Notes: a model not told the origin generated them from the letters alone. Positions 1-5,262 are shown, counted from the stretch's first letter. The stretch is DNA of 5,262 nucleotides from Actinomycetales bacterium (GCA_030149025.1 JASBSH010000423.1:1-5262); one strand, 5' to 3'. Numbers and translations are program-made.

Positions 1-521
1 GTGCCGAGGACGCGGTGGGTGGCGCCGGCGAAGCGCAGGAACAGGTACATGACGACGTGGACCAGCAGGATGCCGAGCGCAACGGCCACGTAGTCGGCCG
101 GGACCTGCGAGCGCTGGACGAACACCATCGTCGCCACGATCGCTCCCGGACCGGCCATCAGCGGGGTGCCGAGTGGGACGAGGGCGACGTTGACGTCCTT
201 CGCGGCCTCGGGGTCGGACTCCCTGCCCATCAGAAGCTCGAGGGCGATGAGCAGGAGCAGCAGCCCGCCCGCCGTCTGCAGCGCGGGCAGCGTGATGTTC
301 AGGTAGTCCAGGATCCGCTGGCCGAACACCGCGAACACCACGATGACGATGAACGCCACCAGCACAGCCTGGCGGGCCGCCCGGATCCGGGATGTGCGCG
401 TCATGGTGGACGTCAGGCCGAGGAAGATCGGCAGTGTCCCGGGCGGGTCCATGATCACGAAGAGCGTCACGAAGCTTTCCGTGAGCAAGCGGATGTTGAC
501 GAGGTTCTCGATGCCGTCCAT
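1..521 (-). CDS. MarC family integral membrane protein (UPF0056), C-terminus cut by window edge
   Basis: The 173 visible residues form a very hydrophobic protein with about five membrane segments (near residues 13-33, 52-68, 80-98, 113-134 and 142-162). Two signatures identify the MarC family: MDPPGTLPIF at residues 24-33 in the first helix, and PLGTPLMAGPGAI at 116-128. Family members are about 200-220 residues with six helices, so roughly 30-50 residues lie beyond the edge. The family is named after E. coli MarC, once linked to multiple antibiotic resistance; that link was later questioned, and the transported substrate, if any, is unknown. The gene lies 39 bp downstream of the PHP gene on the same strand, so the two are probably cotranscribed. 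The ATG at 521 is chosen because the helix pattern begins right after it. Its ribosome binding site is weak (GAGATAG about 8 bases upstream). Family call sure; function open. Confidence 0.9.
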   Translation of the reverse strand, partial: MDGIENLVNIRLLTESFVTLFVIMDPPGTLPIFLGLTSTMTRTSRIRAARQAVLVAFIVIVVFAVFGQRILDYLNITLPALQTAGGLLLLLIALELLMGRESDPEAAKDVNVALVPLGTPLMAGPGAIVATMVFVQRSQVPADYVAVALGILLVHVVMYLFLRFAGATHRVLG

Positions 522-560
522 CAGCGGGCTATCTCGGTCATCAGCCGGTAGTCCGGTCCA

Positions 561-1403
561 TCAGGGCCGCACGACCTTGCCGACACCCAGTTCCTCGATC
601 TGCTCGAGCACCTGGGGCGACGTGGTGAACTCACCGAGACGGTTCTGCTTCCCGGAGCCGTGGTAGTCGCTGGCCCCGGTGACGAACAGGCCGTGGGCCT
701 TCGCGATCTGGCGCAGCCGCTGCCGCGCTTCGGGAGGGTTGTCCCTGTGGTCGGCCTCGAGACCTGCGAGGCCGGCGTCCACCATCTCCTCGACGACGTC
801 CTCGCCGACGACCCGGCCGCGTGCACTGGCGAGCGGGTGAGCGAACACCGGGACACCACCGGCCTCGCGGATGAGCCGCACCGCCTCGATCGCGTCCGGC
901 GCGTAGTGGCGGACGTAGTAGCGCGAGCGACCGTGGAGGATCGTGGCGAACGCTGCGTCCCGGCTGTCCACGTGACCGCGCGCCACCAGCGCGTCGGCGA
1001 TGTGGGGTCGCCCGAGGGTGGTGCCCTCGTCGGCCTGCGCGGCGACGTCCTCCCAGTCCAGCTCGTAGTCCTCGGCGATGCGCTCGACCATGCGCCGGGC
1101 CCGGTACTCCCGGGAGTCGCGCGCCGCGTCCATCTCCGACAGCAGACCCTGCGCCGTCGGGTCCTGCAGATAGCTGAGCATATGCACGCTGATGCCGCCG
1201 TGCGTGCACGAGACCTCGGTGCCGGGCACGAACGCGACGCCGTACTTCACGGCAGCGGCGGCCGCGTCGTCCCAGCCCGCGGTCGTGTCGTGGTCGGTGA
1301 GGGCGACGACGTCGAGGCCGGCACGCGCTGCGGCACGCATCACCTGTGCCGGCGGCTCTGTCCCGTCCGACACGGTGGAGTGCGTGTGCAGATCGATTCG
1401 CAC
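561..1403 (-). CDS. PHP domain metal-dependent phosphoesterase (YciV/RNase AM-like)
   Basis: This 280-residue protein has the PHP metal-binding layout: HTH at 6-8, D13, TDHD at 36-39, E63 in GTEVS, H74, H189 in FAHP, and SDYH at 245-248. An insert of about 100 residues between H74 and H189 is typical of the YciV group. Characterised relatives hydrolyse 3',5'-nucleoside bisphosphates or trim RNA 5' ends with two or three metal ions; that activity is inferred here from the family. It is probably a soluble cytoplasmic enzyme. GTG at 1403 is chosen because the conserved RIDLHTHS strand starts immediately after it. The reading frame stays open to 1658, but those extra 85 codons cross the divergent promoter region and the start of the opposite gene, and their product does not look like part of a PHP protein. 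No good Shine-Dalgarno precedes the GTG. MarC follows on the same strand. Confidence 0.92.
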   Translation of the reverse strand: MRIDLHTHSTVSDGTEPPAQVMRAAARAGLDVVALTDHDTTAGWDDAAAAAVKYGVAFVPGTEVSCTHGGISVHMLSYLQDPTAQGLLSEMDAARDSREYRARRMVERIAEDYELDWEDVAAQADEGTTLGRPHIADALVARGHVDSRDAAFATILHGRSRYYVRHYAPDAIEAVRLIREAGGVPVFAHPLASARGRVVGEDVVEEMVDAGLAGLEADHRDNPPEARQRLRQIAKAHGLFVTGASDYHGSGKQNRLGEFTTSPQVLEQIEELGVGKVVRP

Positions 1404-1467
1404 TCGCCGGAGCCTAGTGAAAGCTGGGCGTCGCGGTCGCTCCACCCCGTCTCGCACGAGTGCTGCG

Positions 1468-1495
1468 AACCTGTCGCGACACACCGGCGTGTCAA
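1468..1495 (-). promoter_or_regulatory. Candidate promoter of the PHP-marC unit, with embedded palindrome
   Basis: On the minus strand a perfect -35 hexamer TTGACA (1495-1490) is followed by a 16-base spacer and CAGGTT (1473-1468), a plausible actinobacterial -10. Transcription would start near 1461, giving a leader of about 58 bases before the GTG at 1403. The 10-base perfect palindrome TGTCGCGACA (1472-1481) spans the end of the spacer and the first two bases of the -10, so a repressor bound there would block the polymerase. This is a pattern match only. Confidence 0.5.
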
Positions 1496-1527
1496 GCGAA
1501 CAGGCAGCATTCTTGGGCGGGCAGCAC

Positions 1528-1562
1528 TTGCGCAAAGGCCGCTTACACGGCACGGTCGCATC
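1528..1562 (+). promoter_or_regulatory. Weak candidate promoter for a leaderless DUF6758 message
   Basis: TTGCGC (1528-1533), a 17-base spacer and CACGGT (1551-1556) resemble a weak sigma-70-type promoter whose start point would fall at or next to the GTG at 1563. No Shine-Dalgarno precedes that GTG and no other ATG, GTG or TTG lies in frame nearby upstream, so a leaderless message would explain the start. TTACAC at 1543-1548 is an alternative -10. The hexamer matches are poor. Confidence 0.3.
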
Positions 1563-2216
1563 GTGGATTCCTGCCGGTGCCCACGCTGCGGGACGAACGT
1601 GCGTCCTCCGGGGGTGTGGGCGAGCGCCTGGCGCTGCCCCCAGCACGGTGAGATCCACCCGCTGCAGCCGTCACGGGCACCGAAGCAGGAGCTGCTCGAC
1701 GACCTCGCGACCCGCTCGCAGGTACCGGTGTGGGTCCCTTGGCCGATGCCGACCGGCTGGTTGTTCAGCGGCGTTGCCGAGGCGGGTACGCCAAAGACGG
1801 GGCCGCAGGCCGTCGTCGTGGCCTGCTCCGGGCCGAACCCCGCACCGCATCCGGGCGAACCCGGGGGACGGACCGCCGAGCTGCTGCTGGTCGCCGAAGC
1901 ACCAGGCGTGGGGCTGGGCGCGTACCTGGCCGGCCTGGACGACGTGGATCCGGGCGGCTCCGTGGCGGAAGGGCCTCCGCACGCCAGGATCCGAGCGAAC
2001 GGCCACACCACGGCGCTCTGGCATCTCGACAGCGCCTCTGACCGAGCCGTGTACGTCGGGGAAGCGGGGGGTGTCTGGCTCTACCTGGTGCTCTGGCCGG
2101 CGAGCGCGGGGGTGCTGCTCGCCGAGTCGCTCCACCTGACGGACGTGAGGCAGGGCACGAACGGGCGCGCCGCCGTCCAGCCCCCCGCGGGCGCGCCGTC
2201 GCCCCGGCTGCCGTGA
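1563..2216 (+). CDS. DUF6758 family protein with N-terminal zinc ribbon
   Basis: This 217-residue protein matches my memory of the actinobacterial DUF6758 family along its length. It begins with a treble-clef or ribbon-like site, CPRC at 6-9 and CPQH at 25-28, which probably binds one zinc ion. Family-typical segments follow: HPLQP (32-36), QVPVWVPWPMPTGWLFSG (53-70), LLLVAEAPGVGLGA (107-120), ALWHL (151-155), RAVYVGEAGGVWLYLVLWP (161-179), and a C-terminal SPRL. There is no convincing membrane helix or signal peptide. The biochemical role of the family is unknown. GTG at 1563 is chosen because it lies just before the zinc ribbon. The frame remains open upstream to 660, but that stretch is antisense to the PHP gene and is not part of this protein. 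The gene is transcribed away from PHP-marC and converges with the Nudix gene. Family assignment good, function unknown. Confidence 0.87.
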   Translation: MDSCRCPRCGTNVRPPGVWASAWRCPQHGEIHPLQPSRAPKQELLDDLATRSQVPVWVPWPMPTGWLFSGVAEAGTPKTGPQAVVVACSGPNPAPHPGEPGGRTAELLLVAEAPGVGLGAYLAGLDDVDPGGSVAEGPPHARIRANGHTTALWHLDSASDRAVYVGEAGGVWLYLVLWPASAGVLLAESLHLTDVRQGTNGRAAVQPPAGAPSPRLP

Positions 2217-2218
2217 GC

Positions 2219-2288
2219 TGTGAACCGGGATTTCATGATCACGAGCATGACTGGGTGGCGAGCTGGGGTAGTGCGCGCCGGGTTCACA
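2219..2288. repeat. Inverted repeat bracketing the convergent junction
   Basis: TGTGAACC at 2219-2226 is the perfect reverse complement of GGTTCACA at 2281-2288, with 54 bases between. The right arm covers the stop codon of the Nudix gene. A small inner repeat, TCATG (2233-2237) and CATGA (2246-2250), sits in the loop. The spacer between the two convergent stop codons (2217-2283) has no compact GC hairpin followed by a T-run, so a classical intrinsic terminator is not visible. The long loop makes a terminator role for this repeat doubtful. Confidence 0.3.
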
Positions 2289-2688
2289 CGGGCGGAAGCA
2301 CGCCCCAATCGTCCAGGGTCTGCCGCAGCAAGGGCGCGAGGGGCAGCCGGGCGAGACCGTCCAGATCGACCCAGGTGACGTCGTCCGCGTCATCGCCCGC
2401 GACCGCGTCCGTCGGGCTGCCCTGCGCGAGCGTGCACTCGTAGTCGCGGATGACGAAGACGTCGCCGCCCGGCGCGTCACGCTCGACCTGGCCGACCAGG
2501 CGGCCGACCTCGACGACGAGTCCTGTCTCCTCGGCGACCTCGCGGGCGACGGCGGTGGCGTCGTCCTCACCCGGCTCGACCTTGCCGCCCGGGATCGTCC
2601 AGGTACCGGCCGCGGGAGGATTCGCGCGGCGCACGAGCAGCAGCCGACCGTCGTCGTGGACGATCGCGCCGACACAGTCGATCCGCAT
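2284..2688 (-). CDS. Nudix (MutT-type) hydrolase
   Basis: This 134-residue protein is a single Nudix domain. The Nudix box is complete at residues 35-57: G35, E41, R49-E50, E53-E54 and G56 fit the pattern GX5EX7REUXEEXGU, and the glutamates of REVAEE bind the catalytic magnesium. Such enzymes cleave nucleoside diphosphates linked to another group; known targets include 8-oxo-dGTP, NADH, ADP-ribose and CoA. The substrate cannot be read from this sequence, although the small size and the W30-TIPGGK entry to the box suit MutT-like NTP pyrophosphatases. It starts at the ATG at 2688, 8 bp after the MaoC stop codon, so it probably forms a two-gene operon with MaoC and relies on translational coupling: no clear Shine-Dalgarno is visible. 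The next gene downstream is convergent. Confidence 0.93.
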   Translation of the reverse strand: MRIDCVGAIVHDDGRLLLVRRANPPAAGTWTIPGGKVEPGEDDATAVAREVAEETGLVVEVGRLVGQVERDAPGGDVFVIRDYECTLAQGSPTDAVAGDDADDVTWVDLDGLARLPLAPLLRQTLDDWGVLPPV

Positions 2689-2696
2689 GGTTCAGG

Positions 2697-3212
2697 CTAC
2701 GAGCGCTCGCTCACGTTCGGTGCCGGGCGAGCCGGCTGCTCACCCCCGCGCGCATCGAGGTAGCTCTGCTTCGGGACCATCACCTTGCGGCGGAACGTGC
2801 ACACCACCGTGCCGTCCTGCTTGTAGCCGATCGTCTCGACGTAGACGACCCCACGGTCGTCCTTCGACTTGGACTCCCACTTGTCCAGCACGGTCGTCTC
2901 GCCATAGATCGTGTCGCCGTGGAACGTCGGCGCCACGTGCTTGAGCGACTCGACCTCGAGATTGGCGATCGCCTTGCCCGACACGTCCGGGACGCTCATG
3001 CCGAGCAGCAGCGAGTAGACGTAGTTGCCGACCACGACGTTCTTGCCGAACTGGGTGGTCTCGCCCGCGTAGTGCGCGTCCAGGTGCAGCGGGTGGTGGT
3101 TCATGGTGATGAGGCAGAACAGGTGGTCGTCGTACTCGGTGACCGTCTTGCCGGGCCAGTGCTTGTAGACAGCCCCGACCTCGAACTCCTCGTAGGTTCG
3201 GCCGAACTGCAT
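2697..3212 (-). CDS. MaoC family (hotdog) acyl-CoA hydratase, mesaconyl-CoA hydratase-like
   Basis: This 171-residue single hotdog-fold protein closely resembles, from memory, the actinobacterial MaoC proteins found with ethylmalonyl-CoA pathway genes (crotonyl-CoA carboxylase/reductase, mesaconyl-CoA hydratase). Recognisable blocks are MQFGRTYEEFEVG (1-13), the hydratase-2-like active-site loop MNHHPLHLD (37-45), GNYVYSLLLGMSVPD (62-76), HVAPTFHGDTIYGET (92-106) and RRKVMVP (141-147). H43 matches the catalytic histidine of hydratase 2, while the usual catalytic Asp position appears to be N38. It would hydrate an enoyl-CoA such as mesaconyl-C1-CoA; the exact substrate is inferred. ATG at 3212 is preferred over the ATG at 3239 because a strong GGAGGAG precedes it and the family N-terminus begins there. 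No other ethylmalonyl-CoA pathway gene is in the window. The Nudix gene follows after 8 bp. Confidence 0.9.
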   Translation of the reverse strand: MQFGRTYEEFEVGAVYKHWPGKTVTEYDDHLFCLITMNHHPLHLDAHYAGETTQFGKNVVVGNYVYSLLLGMSVPDVSGKAIANLEVESLKHVAPTFHGDTIYGETTVLDKWESKSKDDRGVVYVETIGYKQDGTVVCTFRRKVMVPKQSYLDARGGEQPARPAPNVSERS

Positions 3213-3219
3213 TGCTGCT

Positions 3220-3226
3220 CTCCTCC
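3220..3226 (-). promoter_or_regulatory. Strong ribosome binding site of the MaoC gene
   Basis: GGAGGAG on the minus strand (3226-3220) ends 7 bases before the ATG at 3212. It is the strongest Shine-Dalgarno in the window and decides between this start and the in-frame ATG at 3239. Confidence 0.85.
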
Positions 3227-3295
3227 GCTGCGGGTCCACGACGTCGCGCCATCGTGCCGGAGCGGCCCGCGGCGTGGCAGGTGCTCACACCGTGC

Positions 3296-3481
3296 TTTTG
3301 CCCACACGGGCAGGTCCTCGTACCCGCGCACGGCACGGGTGGAGGGACCACCGGAGACGAGGTCGTCGGCAACCAGCTCGAGCAGCCGGGCGTAGAACGG
3401 TGACCCGAGCCGGGCGCATGCCCGTGCCTGCTGGTGCACCTGAGCGACCAGGCCCGGGAACTGCCGCGATCGGTCGTCCAC
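3296..3481 (-). pseudogene. N-terminal remnant of a DUF2332 family gene
   Basis: The minus-strand frame from a possible GTG at 3481 reads about 60 residues that look like the start of DUF2332 proteins: HQQARACARLGSPFYARLLE followed by LVADDLVSGGPSTRAV and GYEDLPV. The typical features are the ACARLGSPFYA segment and the DDL-x-GGP turn. Codon use in this stretch is ordinary GC-rich coding use. Family members are usually about 300-350 residues, but here resemblance stops near 3300. The frame then runs on through the leader of the MaoC gene and into it, out of frame, with no further likeness. The rest of the gene has presumably been deleted. A TTG at 3502 is another possible start. DUF2332 has no established function. 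The match is from memory, so the family call is moderate; that it is not an intact DUF2332 gene is clear. Confidence 0.5.
3299..3312. repeat. Short perfect hairpin TGCCC-ACAC-GGGCA
   Basis: A 5-bp stem with a 4-base loop lies about 87 bases upstream of the MaoC start. On the plus strand four T residues precede it, and on the minus strand four A residues follow it, so it is not a normal intrinsic terminator in either direction. It lies where likeness to DUF2332 ends. Confidence 0.4.
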
Positions 3482-3508
3482 GAAACCGCACGGTAGTTCC
3501 AAGATGCC

Positions 3509-3512
3509 AGGA
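3509..3512 (+). promoter_or_regulatory. Ribosome binding site of pepP
   Basis: AGGA ends 7 bases before the ATG at 3520. It fixes the start of the aminopeptidase, since the frame stays open a further 246 bases upstream with non-family sequence. Confidence 0.7.
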
Positions 3513-3519
3513 TGGGGCC

Positions 3520-5061
3520 ATGAGCGAGCAGACTCCGGACACGCCCGAGACCGTGCCGAGCGCGGTGGACGCGCAGCCGCTGGAGGAACGCGGCTCGAAC
3601 CGCAGCCAGCGCCCGACGTCGGAGGCGTTCAAGGCGTTCATCGCGCAGGGCTGGGCTCCGCGAAGTGAGAAGCTGCCACAGCGTCTCGAGGTCGCGGACT
3701 ATGCCGCCGCACGGCGGGAGAAGGTGAGCGAGGCGTTCGGCGGTGAGCGCCTCGTCCTGCCCGCCGGTCCGCTGAAGGTGCGCAGCAACGACACCGACTA
3801 CCGGTTCCGCCCGCACTCGGCGTTCGCCCACCTCACCGGTCTCGGCACGGACCGCGAGCCCGACGCCGTCCTGGTGCTCGACCCGAAGCCGGACGGTGGC
3901 CACGACTCGGTCCTGTACTTCCGCCCGCGTGCCGGCCGTGACACCGAGGAGTTCTACGCCGACGCCCGGTACGGCGAGCTGTGGGTCGGCGCCCGGCCCA
4001 GTCTCGAGGAGGTCGAGGCCGAGACCGGTCTGCACTGCCGGCACATCGACCAGCTGCCGGACGCGCTGCGCAAGGACGTCGGCGCGGACGGCGTCCGGGT
4101 GCGGGTGGTCCCGGGTGCGGACCCACGGGTCGAGCGAGAGGTGGCGGAGGCACGGGCGGCCAACGGGCTGACCGACGAGGAGTACGCGGACCTCGACAAC
4201 GCCCTGGCCGAGTTCGTCTCGGAGCTGCGGCTCGTCAAGGACGCGTGGGAGATCAAGCAGATGCGCCTGGCGGTGCACGCGACCGCCCGCGGGTTCGCGG
4301 AGATCGTGCGCGCGCTGCCGGACGCCGTCGGGCACCCGCGGGGAGAACGCGTGGTGGAGACCGCGTTCGAGTCCGTTGCGCGCCGTGAGGGCAACGGCGT
4401 CGGTTACGACACCATCGCAGCGGCCGGCAACCATGCGTGCACGCTGCACTGGATCCGCAACGACGGCGTGGTGCGCGAGGGTGAGCTGGTGCTGGTCGAC
4501 GCGGGCGTGGAGGTCGACTCCCTCTACACCGCGGACGTGACGCGCACGCTGCCGGTGAACGGCGAGTTCACGGACGCGCAGCGCAAGGTCTACCAGGCGG
4601 TGCTCGACGCCGCGGACGCCGCGTTCACTGTTGCCAAGCCCGGCAACAAGTTTCGCGACCTGCACGACGCGGCGATGAAGGTGATCGCAGATCGGCTCGC
4701 AGAGTGGGGTCTGCTACCGGTGAGCGCCGAGGAGTCGCTCGACACGGAAAAGGGCGGGTACCACCGGCGCTGGATGGTGCACGGGACCTCACACCACCTC
4801 GGCATCGACGTGCACGACTGCGCACAGGCTCGCCGCGAGATGTACCTGGACGCCGAGCTGCGTCCGGGCATGGTGTTCACCATCGAGCCGGGCCTCTACT
4901 TCAAGGCCGACGACCTGTCCGTCCCCGAGGAGCTGCGCGGAATCGGCGTCCGGATCGAGGACGACGTGCTGCTGACCGAGGACGGCTGCGAGAACCTCTC
5001 TGCCATGCTGCCGCGCAAACCGGACGAGATCGAGGAGTGGATGGGGAGCCTCCGGAGCTGA
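3520..5061 (+). CDS. pepP: Xaa-Pro aminopeptidase (aminopeptidase P, M24B)
   Basis: This 513-residue cytoplasmic metallopeptidase removes the N-terminal residue from peptides whose second residue is proline. A polar tail of about 50 residues precedes the AMP_N domain (about 55-195, with the TDYRFRPHSAFAHLTGL block at 92-108), then the pita-bread catalytic domain (about 240-495). All five metal ligands of E. coli PepP can be matched: D327 (LVDAG), D339 (TADVTRT), H425 (HGTSHHLG), E456 (TIEPGLY) and E480 (GVRIEDD). The accessory residues H310, H432 and R478 are also present, so it should be active with two Mn ions. It is longer than the E. coli enzyme (about 440 residues), mainly from the N-terminal tail and small insertions, which is common in actinobacterial forms. 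The ATG at 3520 follows an AGGA site. The next gene begins 3 bp after its stop codon, suggesting an operon. Confidence 0.96.
   Translation: MSEQTPDTPETVPSAVDAQPLEERGSNRSQRPTSEAFKAFIAQGWAPRSEKLPQRLEVADYAAARREKVSEAFGGERLVLPAGPLKVRSNDTDYRFRPHSAFAHLTGLGTDREPDAVLVLDPKPDGGHDSVLYFRPRAGRDTEEFYADARYGELWVGARPSLEEVEAETGLHCRHIDQLPDALRKDVGADGVRVRVVPGADPRVEREVAEARAANGLTDEEYADLDNALAEFVSELRLVKDAWEIKQMRLAVHATARGFAEIVRALPDAVGHPRGERVVETAFESVARREGNGVGYDTIAAAGNHACTLHWIRNDGVVREGELVLVDAGVEVDSLYTADVTRTLPVNGEFTDAQRKVYQAVLDAADAAFTVAKPGNKFRDLHDAAMKVIADRLAEWGLLPVSAEESLDTEKGGYHRRWMVHGTSHHLGIDVHDCAQARREMYLDAELRPGMVFTIEPGLYFKADDLSVPEELRGIGVRIEDDVLLTEDGCENLSAMLPRKPDEIEEWMGSLRS
5054..5057 (+). promoter_or_regulatory. Ribosome binding site of the last gene, inside the end of pepP
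   Basis: GGAG lies in the last codons of pepP and ends 7 bases before the ATG at 5065. It supports that start and shows that the two genes are translated from one message. Confidence 0.7.
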
Positions 5062-5064
5062 CTC

Positions 5065-5262
5065 ATGCCTGCTGACCACACCGACCAGATCAGCGACAGC
5101 CAGTACGAAGACCCCTACACCGAACGGAACGCCACCCGGCGCCGGAACACGCTGGTGCTCGTCGCCGTCGCCGCCGCCGTGTGCCTCGTGGGCACGCTGC
5201 TCGCGGTCAAAGGGCTCACCAGCGGCGGTGGCGGCCGCGTTGCGGCGACCGCGGGCGGGGAC
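5065..5262 (+). CDS. Unidentified single-pass membrane protein, 3' end cut by window edge
   Basis: The first 66 residues are visible. A hydrophilic, acidic N-terminal tail (1-24) ends in the basic patch RRR at 25-27, followed by one hydrophobic helix of about 20 residues (29-49) rich in Val, Ala and Leu, then a Gly-rich linker (GGGG near 54-57). By the positive-inside rule the N-terminus is cytoplasmic and the remainder outside, either as an anchored protein or after cleavage as an uncleaved or late-cleaved signal. There is no lipobox: the Cys at 40 sits inside the helix and is preceded by Val. The domain that would identify it lies beyond the edge, so I give no function. It begins 3 bp after the pepP stop codon and is probably cotranscribed with it. 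Confidence 0.75.
   Translation, partial: MPADHTDQISDSQYEDPYTERNATRRRNTLVLVAVAAAVCLVGTLLAVKGLTSGGGGRVAATAGGD

Larger units (their letters stand above)
3213..3519. other. Spacer between divergent MaoC and pepP genes
   Basis: This 307-bp stretch has no intact gene. It holds the ribosome binding site of MaoC on the left, a small perfect hairpin at 3299-3312, the probable DUF2332 remnant and the pepP ribosome binding site at the right end. Both neighbouring promoters should lie here, but I found no hexamer pair good enough to call on either strand. Confidence 0.6.

Noticed and set aside
15..551. 178-codon plus-strand open frame at the left edge
   Set aside because: It is a shadow of the MarC gene, whose minus-strand product has clear membrane helices and family motifs.
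660..1562. Long plus-strand open frame antisense to the PHP gene and continuous with the DUF6758 gene
   Set aside because: Its product has the Arg/Val/His/Asp-rich makeup of an antisense shadow in GC-rich DNA. The PHP gene on the other strand has all its catalytic motifs, and the DUF6758 protein starts at 1563.
1404..1658. 85-codon N-terminal extension of the PHP protein
   Set aside because: It would carry the start past the candidate promoter and into the opposite DUF6758 gene, and it has no PHP-like sequence; the family N-terminus begins at the GTG at 1403.
3213..3239. Upstream ATG giving MaoC nine extra residues
   Set aside because: The ribosome binding site GGAGGAG lies inside this extension and points to the ATG at 3212, where the family sequence MQFGRTYEEF begins.
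2740..4665. 641-codon minus-strand open frame across pepP and into MaoC
   Set aside because: It is antisense to a fully conserved aminopeptidase P and out of frame with MaoC; it shows no recognisable domain.
1..5262. Mobile element, CRISPR array, defence island, tRNA or rRNA
   Set aside because: I saw no transposase, integrase, regularly spaced repeats, cloverleaf or rRNA-like sequence, and the genes are chromosomal housekeeping types with even codon use.

Overview
This is a GC-rich window with strong G/C bias at third codon positions and several GTG starts. It looks like ordinary chromosome from an actinomycete (Actinomycetota). The best lineage clue is a PHP-domain hydrolase next to a DUF6758-type protein and a MarC-family membrane protein; I recall that grouping from actinobacterial genomes. 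I cannot name the genus or species from sequence alone.

Layout. Positions 1-1403 hold two genes on the minus strand: a PHP phosphoesterase (561-1403) and, 39 bp downstream, a MarC-family membrane protein that runs off the left edge (1-521). A 159-bp divergent spacer (1404-1562) carries a good minus-strand promoter candidate. On its other side a plus-strand DUF6758 zinc-ribbon protein (1563-2216) begins, probably on a leaderless message. It converges on a minus-strand pair: a MaoC-family hydratase (2697-3212) followed after 8 bp by a Nudix hydrolase (2284-2688). The next 307 bp (3213-3519) contain no intact gene but appear to hold the N-terminal remnant of a DUF2332-family gene. On the plus strand, a complete aminopeptidase P (3520-5061) is followed 3 bp later by the start of an unidentified single-pass membrane protein cut by the right edge (5065-5262).

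Functionally this is mostly housekeeping: nucleotide or RNA-end phosphoesterase, nucleotide-pool or metabolite clean-up (Nudix), acyl-CoA hydration (MaoC, resembling the mesaconyl-CoA hydratase group) and turnover of X-Pro peptides. I see no RNA gene, mobile element, CRISPR array, phage gene or defence system. The least explained parts are the uncharacterised DUF6758 protein and its neighbours, the palindrome inside the PHP promoter, and the DUF2332 fossil.
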